Part shown: positions 27,760-36,943 of the stretch, one piece after another
How positions within the stretch are numbered: the stretch's first letter is position 1
Layout of the letters: each line of letters opens with the position of its first letter
Source of the DNA: Myxococcales bacterium
Lineage (GTDB): Bacteria > Myxococcota_A > UBA9160 > UBA4427
NCBI GenBank assembly: GCA_012959805.1
Contig: DUCN01000042.1
Location: 165,443 to 229,442, forward strand
DNA length: 64,000 nt
Direction of reading: 5' to 3'
Translations under genes and position numbers: made by a program
Notes under the pieces: generated by a model
What the model saw: only the letters and a program-made list of their open reading frames with translations
What the model was told of the DNA's origin: nothing
Database searches by the model: none

Positions 27760-29037
27760 ATGAACGATGTAGACCTAGATCACTTCCGCCCCCAGAGCGA
27801 CGAAATCCAGCAGTACCCCTTCGACTACTACGAGGCGATGCGATCCGAACGCCCAGTGATGAAGCTAGCGGGTGAGGAGGTCGGGCGTCCCGGCGACGAG
27901 GTGTATTGCGTCTCGCGCCACGAAGATGTTCACAGCGTCCTCCTCGATCACGAGACCTACTCCTCTCGATTTGGTTCCACGGGTTCCGTCCCGGAGCCAG
28001 CGCTACAAGAGCAACTCGAGGCGATCAGCGCGACCGGTTGGGCACACGTCGACACCATGTTGACCGAGGATCCGCCGGTCCACACCCGATACCGCAAACT
28101 GGTTTCCAAGGCTTTTACGCCGAAAATGATCAGCTCATTGGAGCCCCGAGTGAGGGCGCTATGCGAGAATCTCGTGAACGGTTGGAAGGGCGAGCAAAGG
28201 GTCGATTTCAACCGGGACTTCGGCGTGCCGCTGCCCGTCACGACCGTCGCCTACATACTCGACGTACCGGACGATCACCAAAGCGATTTCAAGCGTTGGG
28301 CCGATCAATCGGTCGCAGCGATCGGCCGTACCATCAGCGACGATGAGAGGCTTGAATCGCAGCGTACGATCGTCGAACAGCAGCGTTGGTTTGCCGATCA
28401 GATCGAGCTCCGTCGCAACGACCCGAGCGACGATTTCTTGAGCAATCTCCTGAACGCGCGCCTAACAGAAGAGGACGAGATCGAGGGAGACCCCCTTTCG
28501 ATGGGGGAAATGCTGAGCATCATCCGACAGATCCAGGTCGCGGGAAGCGAGACCACCACGAGCCTGCTGGCGGACGCCATGGTTCGCCTCTCGCACCGTC
28601 CGGAGATCTGGGGGAAGATGAAAGAAGATCCGACGTTCATCCAAGCAGTCGTAGAGGAGGGACTGCGCCTCTCCAGTCCGAATCAGGGACTATTCCGAAT
28701 CGCAACGCGCGACGCCGAAATTCGAGGCGTGGCAATCCCAAAGGGCTCTGCAGTATGGGCGATGTTTGGTTCAGCCAATCGCGACGAACGCGTCTTCCCG
28801 AACCCCGATGAGTTCGATCCCGACCGGAAGAACCTTCACGACCACCTCGCGCTTGGAAAGGGCGTCCACTACTGCCTGGGCGCCGCCCTCGCTCGGCTCG
28901 AAGCGCGAGTGGGACTCGAAGTCTTGTGTCAAAGGATCGATTCCTTCTCCGTCGTCGATGAAGCATCGCTGCGATATTCGCCCAGTTTCATCCTGCGTGG
29001 GATCGAAGGACTGAAGCTCGATGTGGAATATTGCTAG
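27760..29037 (+). CDS. Cytochrome P450
   Basis: A 425-aa bacterial P450. Seen: VAGSETTTSL in helix I, EGLRL (ExxR), FDPDRKNLHDHLALGKGVHYCLGAALARLEA with Cys372 as haem ligand. The middle residues of the haem loop (LGKGVHYC) differ from the FGSGxHxC of the other two P450s here, so it is a separate subfamily. ATG 27760 follows AGGAAA. It overlaps nothing; the TonB-domain gene starts 79 bp downstream. No redox partner is encoded near. Confidence 0.95.
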   Translation: MNDVDLDHFRPQSDEIQQYPFDYYEAMRSERPVMKLAGEEVGRPGDEVYCVSRHEDVHSVLLDHETYSSRFGSTGSVPEPALQEQLEAISATGWAHVDTMLTEDPPVHTRYRKLVSKAFTPKMISSLEPRVRALCENLVNGWKGEQRVDFNRDFGVPLPVTTVAYILDVPDDHQSDFKRWADQSVAAIGRTISDDERLESQRTIVEQQRWFADQIELRRNDPSDDFLSNLLNARLTEEDEIEGDPLSMGEMLSIIRQIQVAGSETTTSLLADAMVRLSHRPEIWGKMKEDPTFIQAVVEEGLRLSSPNQGLFRIATRDAEIRGVAIPKGSAVWAMFGSANRDERVFPNPDEFDPDRKNLHDHLALGKGVHYCLGAALARLEARVGLEVLCQRIDSFSVVDEASLRYSPSFILRGIEGLKLDVEYC

Positions 29038-29116
29038 CCGCCCGATGATTCCGGCGACCCGACTTCCGCCGGGCTACGCCCATCGGATGCGATTTCGAAA
29101 ATGGATTGGAGACGAC

Positions 29117-29851
29117 ATGAACGAGTCAGACTATGACGAATCGCCTCGTGGTCGAAAGATCGAAGAGCTGGACCCGAGTAAAAGAATCGCACTCATCGCG
29201 ATTCTTTTGCTCGTCGCTGGAACACAGATCAGCTGTGGCTCAATGTGGCAACGAGTTCGCGAAGGCGAACGCGTCGTCGCGGTCGAATCCGCCCGCGACT
29301 ACGCTCGAAACGGAAAGTGCGCCCCCGCGCTGTTCTCGCTCGACCGCGCTCAGGCAACGCTGAAGCTGGGAACCTATGCTCGCAAGTCCACAACCATGAG
29401 AGCCCGCTGTTACGAAAAACTTGGGCTCACGGAACTCGCGTCTGCACACCTCCGGCTTTTGGCGGACTTCTATGATCAGAAACCAATCGCCGTTGAGGGA
29501 CGAGACGGCCAACCGGTGTTACGAATTGCCGATGCCACTCAAAGCACTCACGTCCCTCCCCCTTCGTCTTTGAAAATACCGCGACCGCGCTACGAACCCT
29601 CGGCGCAGCGGTCTGGAATCGTAGGTCGCGTCGTGATCTCCTTCGATCTCGCGAGGGATGGAAGGCCTACAAACATCAGAGTGCTCGAGATGCCCCATAT
29701 CTTGCTTGCGACCTGGGCGATCGAGGCGATTGCCGAGAGCGAACTGCGCAAGACCAAGAAGCCAATGATTCCATTGGGCGAGCACTACCTGACGATCTTG
29801 AACTTCGAATGGCGTTGGGCGGAAGAGTCCCAAGCCGGACAGGACTCCTAG
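29117..29851 (+). CDS. TonB C-terminal-domain protein with hydrophobic N-terminus
   Basis: A 244-aa protein: cytoplasmic start of ~25 residues, hydrophobic segment RIALIAILLLVAGTQISCG (membrane anchor or weak lipobox at Cys), a helical middle resembling TPR (ARDYARNGKCAPALFSLDRAQ), then a TonB-like C-terminal block PRPRYEPSAQRSGIVGRVVISFDLARDGRPTNIRVLEMP. This domain contacts outer-membrane transporters in energy transduction, but the protein lacks a proline-rich spacer, so its role is uncertain. ATG 29117 has GGAG upstream; the longer frame from 29021 overlaps the P450 end and is rejected. Confidence 0.7.
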   Translation: MNESDYDESPRGRKIEELDPSKRIALIAILLLVAGTQISCGSMWQRVREGERVVAVESARDYARNGKCAPALFSLDRAQATLKLGTYARKSTTMRARCYEKLGLTELASAHLRLLADFYDQKPIAVEGRDGQPVLRIADATQSTHVPPPSSLKIPRPRYEPSAQRSGIVGRVVISFDLARDGRPTNIRVLEMPHILLATWAIEAIAESELRKTKKPMIPLGEHYLTILNFEWRWAEESQAGQDS

Positions 29852-29863
29852 CCGGAGTCCTGT
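29839..29863. terminator. Hairpin overlapping the stop codon of the TonB-domain gene
   Basis: ACAGGACTCC (29839-29848) and GGAGTCCTGT (29854-29863) are perfect 10-bp inverted arms around the five bases TAGCC, which contain the stop codon. No T tract follows. It lies between convergent units (the gene on the other strand ends at 29931) and may serve both. Confidence 0.5.
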
Positions 29864-29930
29864 GACGATTCAATTCGGACGTCGAGAGGAATCTCTCCAA
29901 CAATTCGACATTTCCGACGGGCGCCAGCAC

Positions 29931-30423
29931 TCAGGAAGCCGGCGAAAACTCCCTGAGTTCCTCAAGCCATTTTCTGAAGAAGGTCGCCCATGGCCGGAGC
30001 GCGGCACTCTCCACATCCCGCCACTGCACGGAATAGAAGCGTGCGTGCCGGTCGGCAGCGCAGGAGAGCTTGATCTGATCGACAACACGGGCGAGGGGCT
30101 CGGCTGTCTCTGAGTGCCGGACCGTGAGAATCGCTCTCATCCTCGCGAAGCAGAGCGGAAAAGCGGGGATCTTCGCGCGGCGGCTCCTCGACGAAGATGT
30201 CATACAACCAGCCTGGAACGCGTATCGTCCGTAGACCGGGTTCCTCCACGACCTCGAACTCTCGACTGCGCCCCATCTGGTCGATGAATATATTGCGCAT
30301 GAGCCCGAGCACATGTTTTTCGGTCTTCTCATCGAGTGTACGCGCCGGACCCTCGGGCGCTTCTCGCGGATTCGTGTAGGAGATCATAAAGGGATCGACG
30401 AGAATCGAGTCGAAATTGCGCAA
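29931..30423 (-). pseudogene. Degraded DUF3313-like (putative lipoprotein) gene
   Basis: One frame gives FLKPGIELRNFDSILVDPFMISYTNP...EFEVVEEPGLRTIRVPGWLYDIFVEEPPREDPRFSALLRE, then homology continues in another frame as RAILTVRHSETAEPLARVVDQIKLS...FFRKWLEELREFS. A one-base frameshift near 30140-30150 therefore splits the gene. The 5' end lacks the expected signal peptide: a stop codon lies about 50 bp upstream (30470s) and only a TTG at 30423 is available. The block order recalls DUF3313 outer-membrane lipoproteins; the family call is tentative. Confidence 0.55.
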
Positions 30424-30534
30424 CTCAATTCCGGGCTTGAGGAAGGTCCGACGGCCGTTGCTCGCCGGGGGTTCTCATTGATTGCGCTCGGGAACAAATG
30501 CCACAAGTCTCGCAGCCAGTGTCGTTTCACGAAC

Positions 30535-31308
30535 TCAGAAAATTGTGTAGCCGCCGTCTACGGTCATCATTTGCCCAGTGTGGAAAGTCTGACTTGGATC
30601 AGCCAGAAAGGCACCCACGGAGCGAAACTCCGAGGGCTCGGCCCATCGACGCACGGGAGTGCGTTTTGTCGTGACTTCACGAAAGTTCTCATCTTCGAAT
30701 GCGGCGGTCGAGAGTTCGGTCTTCGTCCAACCGGGCAGTAGCGAATTGACACGAATCCGGTTTCGAGCGAGCGCGACCGCGAGCGCCCGAACGAGTCCGT
30801 TGACGGCTGTCTTCGCCGCTCCGTAGGAGATGCTTCGAGCCGCGCCATGAATCGCCGAAGTCGAAGAGACCGCGACGAGACTACCGCCTTCTCCCTGGGC
30901 GATGAGACGTCGAGTGGCCTCACGAAGAGTGAGGAATACACCATCGAGGTTCACGTCGAGGACGGCACGCCACTGTTCCAGCGAGAGATCTTCGAACTTG
31001 GAAGGCCGAGCGCTTCGGCCAGCGTTCGCGAAAAGACCGTCGATTCGGCCGAGCGCGTCGATCGATCGATCCATCGACTCGATGACCTGCTCCTCATCGG
31101 ACACGTCGCAAACGAAGCTGGCCGCGCGTCCGCCGAGTTCTTCCAACCGTGCGACGGCCGCAGCGTTCTTGGCTTCCTTTCGCCCCCAGATCGCGATTGA
31201 TCCGCCCGCCATGACGATCCCTTCGGCCATGCCAAGGCCGATGCCGCCATTTCCGCCGGTCACGACGAAGACGCGACCGCTCAGGTCGAGAAGGGGTTGG
31301 CTCTGCAT
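30535..31308 (-). CDS. SDR family oxidoreductase
   Basis: A 257-aa classical SDR: VVTGGNGGIGLGMAEG, ANAGRSARP (NAG variant), VSSTSAIHG (Ser), SYGAAKTAVNGLVRAL (Tyr/Lys) and the C-terminal HTGQMMTVDGGYTIF. GRKEAKN after strand 2 suggests NADP. ATG 31308 is preferred over GTG 31320, which would place the GAGGA ribosome site immediately against the start. It is bracketed by two decaying genes (29931-30423 and 31378-32054) on the same strand but is itself intact. Confidence 0.9.
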   Translation of the reverse strand: MQSQPLLDLSGRVFVVTGGNGGIGLGMAEGIVMAGGSIAIWGRKEAKNAAAVARLEELGGRAASFVCDVSDEEQVIESMDRSIDALGRIDGLFANAGRSARPSKFEDLSLEQWRAVLDVNLDGVFLTLREATRRLIAQGEGGSLVAVSSTSAIHGAARSISYGAAKTAVNGLVRALAVALARNRIRVNSLLPGWTKTELSTAAFEDENFREVTTKRTPVRRWAEPSEFRSVGAFLADPSQTFHTGQMMTVDGGYTIF

Positions 31309-31377
31309 TCTATCGTTCACTCCTCAGCGGCCCGTGACATAACAGCAAGGATGACCTCCTGGATCATGCATCCGCCG

Positions 31378-32054
31378 CTACCACGGGTGAACCTCGCCAT
31401 TCCACTTCATGAAGCAGCCGGTTCCTTCCAATGAAACGCCCTCGATCACAGACATGATTCCGGCGGCACTCTCCTCCACCTCGATCTCTGCCCCTTCCCC
31501 GCCCATGTCCGTCTTGACATAGCCCGGATGAATCAACGCAACCGCGGTACCGTCCGTGGCGAGTTCCAACGACACCATACGCATGATCTTGTTGACCGCG
31601 GCCTTCGTGGAACTGTACGCGTACATCACCGGTCAATTGAGATCCATCGCGCCCATCTGACTGGTGATCGTAATGATCTTGCCTCCCTCCGCAGCCTTCA
31701 GGTTGTCACGAAAAGTCTGCAGCATGCGAAACGGGGCCATGGTGTTGACTGAAAAGGCTTCCGCCCAGCCATCGTAGTCCATCTCCAGCGCTGTTTGTTT
31801 CAGCGGCACTGGCGTACCGGCGTTGTTGATCAGGAGGTCGATCGGTCGCTCTCCAATCTCGTTCTTCAACGCGGCCACCGAGTCGCCATCGGCTACGCGC
31901 AAGCCACAGACCTGAACATTATCCAGGCCTTTCAATCGTCCGCCTTCTGCGGCGCTCGACAACAAGCAATAACGTCGTTTCCTGCCTTGGCGTAACGCTG
32001 GGTGAGCTCCAAGCCGATGCCGCGATTGGCGCCGGTGATCAAGACTGTGGCCAT
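31378..32054 (-). pseudogene. Broken CsgA/C-factor-like SDR gene
   Basis: ATG 32054 with AGAGGA upstream begins MATVLITGANRGIGLELTQRYAKAGNDVIACCRAP, a typical C-factor-like SDR start. This frame ends at about 31935 and the homology resumes in another frame (LKGLDNVQVCGLRVADGDSV...LLINNAGTPVP...ITSQMGAMDLN). A TGA at 31633-31635 then interrupts just before VMYAYSSTKAAVNKIM, the Tyr/Lys catalytic segment, which is still readable to 31378. One frameshift plus one nonsense codon inactivate it. The decay is recent, as all motifs survive. Confidence 0.8.
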
Positions 32055-32218
32055 GGGGTCCTCTCCTATATCGTGCGAACTGCGATCGTGTGTGCTGTCC
32101 AGACATTCTAGTCACAGATCGCTTCCATTGCGCGCTTCGTCGAGCGACCCGACCCGACCCGATTCCTTTTTGTACCAGCAACCGGGAATCGATCAAAGAC
32201 TGACATCGAACACGGCAA

Positions 32219-33484
32219 TCATGTCTTCGTGAAGCCGATGTGAAGCGCCTTCAAGATCCGGAGCGAAAAATTTGGTTGGTGGCGGAAATCGTTGCGGCCG
32301 GGGGTCACATGGACCTCCTCAATGCGGTCGAAGAAGGCCTTGAAGCCCCACCAAAGCTCCCGCCGTGCGAGCGGCGCACCGAGACAGTGGTGGACACCGG
32401 AGCCGAACGTCATATGACGGGCAGGTTTCTCTCGGTCGAGATCCATACTCGCCGGGCACTCGAACTCTCTTTCGTCTCGATTGGCCGATGCGTACCGTAC
32501 GTTGAGCATGGAACCTTTGGGAATCGAAACTCCGCCAAGCTCGGCGTCGCGAGCAGCCGTTCGAAAAAGCCCCTGGACGGGGGACTCGAGACGCAACACT
32601 TCCTCAATGAACGGACGCAGGTACTTGTCCTGGTCTCTGTTCAATTTCTCCCAGACGTCGGGGCGCTCACACAGAAGCATGACTCCGGCGGAAAGTGCAT
32701 TGGTCGTCGTCTCCGACCCGCCCACGAAGGTGTCCGCCATCATCTCCGCGTGCAGCTCATTGTCGTTCATGGGGCGGCCCCATTCGGGGATTTCTCGATT
32801 GACGAGTTCGGACAGAAGCGTCTCATCAGGCTTGCTTCGAAGGCGGTCGAAGATCGGTTGAAAATAGTGCTGCGCCTCGATTTCCATTTCGACGGACCAG
32901 CGCTCTTCGTCCTCGGATTGCATCCCCCCGAGCCGCTGCACCCACGCGTCCGTCCAGGATTTGATCCGACCGAGATCCTCCGAGTTCGCCCCCATCTGCT
33001 TCCCGATCACGGTCAGCGGTAGAGGAACGGCCATCGAGGTCACCCACTCGCACTCCCCATCATCGATGAATGAGTCGACCAGTCCGCGCGCGGTCTCCTC
33101 GACGAAAGGCTCGAGAAGCTTGATCTTTCCCGGCCGGAACGCCTCGTTGAACATCGCGCGGAGTGCTCGGTGATCCGGATCGTCGCGCGCACCCAGCGTC
33201 CTCGCTGGCAGCCAGCCGTGCTCTTCGTAGAGTTGGCTCATACGCTTTTCTCGCTCGGACGCCCCTCGATTCCGGCCCGGGCCTCCACTGATAAAGGTCT
33301 CTGGATCGAGAAGGACTTCGCGGAGCAACTCGAAAGTAGTCACGACGAACAAACCGGTCTTGGGATCTTGCCAGACCGGAGCCTCCTTTCGGAGCACCTC
33401 ATACCCGGGATACGGACATTCCTGAAAGTCGCTTCCGAAGAGATCGACTTCATCGGCATGGCTGGGACATTTCGGGGTCGTCAT
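32219..33484 (-). CDS. Cytochrome P450
   Basis: A 421-aa P450: YPGYEVLRKEAPV near the N-terminus, VGGSETTTNAL in helix I, EEVLRLESPVQGLFR (ExxR), FGSGVHHCLGAPLARRELWWG with Cys367 as haem ligand. The WLPARTLGARDDPDHRALR stretch is the helix C region with the haem-propionate Arg. ATG 33484 follows GGAG; a longer frame to 33592 reads as non-coding. Upstream on the same strand the NTF2-like gene (33612) is 127 bp away, so co-transcription is possible. Confidence 0.95.
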   Translation of the reverse strand: MTTPKCPSHADEVDLFGSDFQECPYPGYEVLRKEAPVWQDPKTGLFVVTTFELLREVLLDPETFISGGPGRNRGASEREKRMSQLYEEHGWLPARTLGARDDPDHRALRAMFNEAFRPGKIKLLEPFVEETARGLVDSFIDDGECEWVTSMAVPLPLTVIGKQMGANSEDLGRIKSWTDAWVQRLGGMQSEDEERWSVEMEIEAQHYFQPIFDRLRSKPDETLLSELVNREIPEWGRPMNDNELHAEMMADTFVGGSETTTNALSAGVMLLCERPDVWEKLNRDQDKYLRPFIEEVLRLESPVQGLFRTAARDAELGGVSIPKGSMLNVRYASANRDEREFECPASMDLDREKPARHMTFGSGVHHCLGAPLARRELWWGFKAFFDRIEEVHVTPGRNDFRHQPNFSLRILKALHIGFTKT

Positions 33485-33611
33485 GAGGATCTCCATTGAG
33501 CGAGTTACCGCCTCCGATGATCTCTGCCGATTCTCCGACGAGACCGCCCGGCGCGCGAATCGTTGTGAGCATCGACAGAGCGGACGAGTCAAACCTCACT
33601 GAATGACGCGT

Positions 33612-34046
33612 TCAGCCCCTATAGCCGGTCTTGTCGCCTACCAGCTCGATCGCCCCACGGAACAGGACGTTGTATCGACGCACCGCGAATCTCCACGCGC
33701 CGTCTTCCACTACGACTTCATCGTCGTAGACTCCGTAGACGCGCATCGCATTCCCGTCGTTGTCTTCCAGGATTTCCTCGACGTACGAACGGGATTTCCC
33801 ACGCTGACCATCGACTTCGACAATCCCGGGTTGTACTAGAAAAACTGCGAAGGGGAAGCCGGACATCGCAGCCTTCCACGCAGCCACGATCGTTTCCCGG
33901 CCTCTCATAGGCTCCGGCATGCCGAGATACCACTCGCCCTGCTCCGCCCAACAGGCCGACCAGTCCTCGGCATCATGGCGCATGACGGCATCCGCATAAC
34001 GTTGGGCAAGCATTTGGATCTCGAGAATATCTTCACTCCGGGTCAT
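33612..34046 (-). CDS. SnoaL/NTF2-like protein
   Basis: A 144-aa NTF2-fold protein: IQMLAQRYADAVMRHDAEDWSACWAEQGEWYLG (helix plus conserved Trp region), GRETIVAAWKAAMSGFPFAVFLVQPGIVEVDG, YVEEILEDNDGNAMRVYGVYDDEVVVEDGAWRFAVRRYNVLFRG. The D-W-x-x-x-W and repeated aromatic residues line the pocket in ring-hydroxylating dioxygenase beta subunits and SnoaL-like enzymes. It lies upstream of a P450 on the same strand and is divergent from the VOC gene. ATG 34046 follows AAGGAG. Confidence 0.82.
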   Translation of the reverse strand: MTRSEDILEIQMLAQRYADAVMRHDAEDWSACWAEQGEWYLGMPEPMRGRETIVAAWKAAMSGFPFAVFLVQPGIVEVDGQRGKSRSYVEEILEDNDGNAMRVYGVYDDEVVVEDGAWRFAVRRYNVLFRGAIELVGDKTGYRG

Positions 34047-34388
34047 GGTTGATCAAGCTCCTTAGAAGGGTCGGATTCCCCTGGATCGAGTGCATCGGTC
34101 TAGGCCCGGCCAGTCCATGGGTCGTAGAGCAGAAAGGCCGGCGCCCCCCCAGTCTCGCGAAGATGAACGACCGGCTCAACCGATCGTTCTTGGCTGCGGC
34201 CGCAGGCCAGCGAGACGCCTCATGGCCCTTTCCCAATCGACGAATCCGTTCTATGGGCACCTTATAGGATAGGCAGTAGAGTTTCCCAAAAGAACCTGGG
34301 AGCCCAATGGAAATTGACGGTGGGAAAACGAGGACTGGAGACAATCGATTGACAGTTTTCTGCCCACAGAGAAAGCAACGAAGACGAT
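34047..34388. other. 342-bp divergent intergenic region
   Basis: This region separates the divergent NTF2-like (minus) and VOC (plus) genes. I see no credible protein. It contains the 12-bp perfect palindrome CTGCGGCCGCAG at 34194-34205, roughly midway, which is a candidate regulatory site but could be chance in GC-rich DNA. Confidence 0.4.
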
Positions 34389-34913
34389 ATGAAGCCCGGC
34401 CGCTATCCGTTCTTCCAGCTAGCCTATCTCGTGAATGATCTGGACAAGACGATCCTGGGTTGGAACCAACTCCTTCAAGCGGGCCCCTTCGTGCGTACCC
34501 ATCATCACAAGACCGACCGATTCGACTATCGCGAAACCGAGCAGGGAGCCGACGTCTCGTACGCGTTTGGCTATCTCGGCGAGATGATGATCCAGTTCAT
34601 CGTCCAGCATGACGACACGCCCTCGATCTACCGGGAAATGTTTGCGACGGGCAGCGAGGGCTTCCACCATGTCGACGTGCTGGTTCACGACTTCGAAGCC
34701 GAATTCGACCGACTCGAGCGACTGGGCTTCGAATGTGCGACGCGTCTCTATGCAGACGGAGTCGATGCGGCGTATTTCGATACCCGTGCAGTCAACGGCT
34801 GCTTTACGGAGATTCACGGCGACCCGCCTCATATTCTCAACGCCTTTGCACAATGGCGCAAAGCGCACGAACTCTGGCAACCTAGTGATTCGCCTTTCCT
34901 CGATAGGCCCTGA
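34389..34913 (+). CDS. VOC (glyoxalase-like) family protein
   Basis: A 174-aa protein with two beta-alpha-beta-beta-beta halves: FQLAYLVNDLDKTILGWNQLLQAGPFVR in the first, GFHHVDVLVHDFEAEFDRLERLGFECATR and FTEIHGDPPHI in the second. The conserved metal ligands (Gln/His early, His in FHHV, Glu in TEIHG) are visible, as in methylmalonyl-CoA epimerase-like and Glyoxalase_4 proteins. The ATG lacks a strong ribosome site. The CoA-transferase gene starts 52 bp downstream. Confidence 0.82.
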   Translation: MKPGRYPFFQLAYLVNDLDKTILGWNQLLQAGPFVRTHHHKTDRFDYRETEQGADVSYAFGYLGEMMIQFIVQHDDTPSIYREMFATGSEGFHHVDVLVHDFEAEFDRLERLGFECATRLYADGVDAAYFDTRAVNGCFTEIHGDPPHILNAFAQWRKAHELWQPSDSPFLDRP

Positions 34914-34965
34914 CCGGGCCACTGACCGATATCGATTCCGCGCGGAATCGAAGTAGCGAGGTAAT

Positions 34966-36036
34966 ATGAGCGGCCCCTTCGATGGCATCAAGATTCTCGA
35001 TCTATCGCAGGTTGTCTCGGGCCCCCTGGCGACCATGCTGATGGCCGATCAAGGCGCGGAGGTCACGAAGATCGAGCCGATCCACGGCTCGGGCGACGTC
35101 ACGCGACTCCCCTCCTTCGCGAAGGGTGGCCTCTCAGCGTTCTACATGAATAACAATCGAGGCAAGCGGGCGATCTCTCTCGATCTGACACAGGAGGAAG
35201 GTCGGAAGATCGCGCTCGAACTGGCGGCCCGAATAAGGTCCGGTCGGTCCGAAGCCGCTGATCGAGCAGTAGATGATCTTCGGATTGACGGCGAGGATCG
35301 CTTCGTATCCGAGCCCGATTCGATCGCAGGCGCCCGGTCTAAAGTTCTGGACGAAGACGTCGACCTCGGCCGACCGGTCTTCGATCCGATCATCCAGGCC
35401 GTGACGGGGGCGATCTCGCGTCAAATCAACCCGGAGGTCCCGATGCTCGATTCATTCCTCTATTTCTTTTGGCCCGATGGGATGATGGACAAAACGATGC
35501 TCGACGAAGACGCCTCGCCCGGCTTCCTGCTCTCGACCATCTACAGCTTGACGGAGACGGCCGACGGGAAAATGATCTATTTCGTCGCGTCAGATCGCCA
35601 GCGACATAACCTCTTCAAAGCGCTTGGCCATCCCGAGTGGAAAGAGGACCCACGCTTCGCGACGATGGCCGCCAGCACGCAAGGTGACAACCTGGAGCAA
35701 CTGGGAGCGCTGATTGCCAAGGCCTTTCTCGAACTGTCGACGAAAGAGGCGATGCAGCGGATGCTCGACAACGATGTGCCCTGCGGCGCGATTCTCGACG
35801 CGGACCAGGTCCTCGTCGATCCCCAGGTCGTGCACAACGAATCGCTCGTGACCTGGCAGCATCCGACCGCAGGGAACGTCCGCCAACCACGACCCGCAGC
35901 CCGCTTCTCAGCGACCCCGGCAGAGGTCGCTCGATCGGCCCCGGTCCTGGGTCAGCACAACGATGAAGTACTCGCCGAACTCGGACGCTCGCAAGACGAG
36001 ATCGCACGCCTTCGAAAGGAAGGGATTCTCGGATGA
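34966..36036 (+). pseudogene. Family III CoA-transferase with internal 138-bp inversion and active-site deletion
   Basis: The frame is open for 356 codons: GIKILDLSQVVSGPLATMLMADQGAEVTKIEPIHG is the classic N-terminus and the C-terminal half (GRPVFDPIIQAVTG, MLDSFLYFFWPDGMMD, HNLFKALGHPEW, HNESLVTWQHPTAGNVRQPRP) is also typical. Between them, 35230-35367 is reversed: read on the minus strand it encodes VDVFVQNFRPGACDRIGLGYEAILAVNPKIIYCSISGFGPTGPYS, the expected continuation. About 50 residues after IIQAVTG, including the catalytic Asp region, are also missing. It is probably inactive despite the open frame. If expressed, the product would carry 46 foreign residues. An intact family member lies at 58266. 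Confidence 0.85.
35226..35371. other. Exact inversion bounded by GGCC palindromes
   Basis: GGCC at 35226-35229 and 35368-35371 flank the inverted 138 bp (35230-35367). Flipping the segment back restores L-A-A-E-V-D-V-F-V-Q at the left join and P-Y-S-G-R-P-V-F-D at the right join, both in frame with no base gained or lost. The outer flanks form a weak 12-bp inverted repeat (9 of 12 matches). Length is a multiple of three and the reverse reading has no stop, so the gene stays open in both orientations. Confidence 0.85.
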
Positions 36037-36153
36037 GCGGCGCGGACACGATCGAAATAGTCATACGCCGCGCGACGCCGTTCGCGCGCTTCCAAGGATT
36101 GGAAGGCCAACGCATCGCTCAGCCCTAAGGCGACTAGAAAGAGAGGCACAGAC

Positions 36154-36903
36154 ATGCTGGTCACACGAGAAGACAAGGACGGTGTCGCAACACTCACGCT
36201 GAACCGACCAGACAAGCTCAATGCGATCAACATTCCCCTCATGGTCGAACTTCGAACACATCTCGACACGATGACGAACGACCCTTCCCTTCGTTGCGTG
36301 ATCGTTACGGGAGCGGGCCGCTCGTTCTGCTCAGGCCATGACCTCGAGTCGATCGCGAGTGGCGGGCAAGCGCCGAGTCGGCACTTCGAGCCCGAAACGA
36401 TCGATGCGCTCGAGCAACTCCCCATGCCGACGATCGCGAAGATCCGAGGTCACTGTTACACGGGCGGGCTGGAACTCGCTCTCGCCTGCGACCTCCTCGT
36501 CGCCAGCGAAGATGCAAAACTCGGCGACACACACGGACAGTGGGGCCTTGCTCCTATCTGGGGAATGTCGGTTCGTCTGCCGGAACGCGTCGGTCGATCG
36601 CGAGCCAAGGAGCTCATGTTTACCAGCCGTCGAATCAGCGGGATCGAGGCCGCGGCGATCGGGCTCGTGGATCGCGCGATTACCGAGACGGAGTTGGACG
36701 ACGCAGTCGCGGAGTTGGCGGCCGAGATCACGTCGAACTCCCCGGGCACGAACCGCATCGACAAGGCCCTCCTGTCGACTAACGCCGATCGATTGCGGAC
36801 CGACGCGCTTTTGATCGAGCGGAACATGCCCTTTGGCATGCCGGAGGATCGCAAGGAACGCATGTCGACCAGTCGAAGAGCGCGTCCGACGGAGCGAGCG
36901 TGA
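36154..36903 (+). CDS. Enoyl-CoA hydratase/isomerase family protein
   Basis: A 249-aa crotonase: VATLTLNRPDKLNAINI, RSFCSGHDLESIA, IRGHCYTGGLELALACDLLVASEDAKLGDTHGQWGLAPIWGMSVRLPERVG, RISGIEAAAIGLVDRAI. The first catalytic Glu is present (GLELALACD); the second position falls in LGDTHGQWG without a Glu. This pattern is common among isomerase- and hydratase-like members acting on unusual acyl-CoAs. ATG 36154 has GAGAGG upstream. It follows the CoA-transferase gene by 117 bp and may have been its partner. Confidence 0.87.
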   Translation: MLVTREDKDGVATLTLNRPDKLNAINIPLMVELRTHLDTMTNDPSLRCVIVTGAGRSFCSGHDLESIASGGQAPSRHFEPETIDALEQLPMPTIAKIRGHCYTGGLELALACDLLVASEDAKLGDTHGQWGLAPIWGMSVRLPERVGRSRAKELMFTSRRISGIEAAAIGLVDRAITETELDDAVAELAAEITSNSPGTNRIDKALLSTNADRLRTDALLIERNMPFGMPEDRKERMSTSRRARPTERA

Positions 36904-36943
36904 TCAAGGACGCGATCGCCTTGCTCGCTTCGGTCGCGCCGAA

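Noticed and set aside
34033..34344. 103-aa minus-strand ORF in the 34 kb divergent gap
   Set aside because: No domain-like pattern and it overlaps the start region of the NTF2-like gene.
35134..35424. 96-aa minus-strand ORF with clear CoA-transferase sequence
   Set aside because: It is not a separate gene; it is the reverse reading of the inverted segment within the CoA-transferase at 34966-36036.
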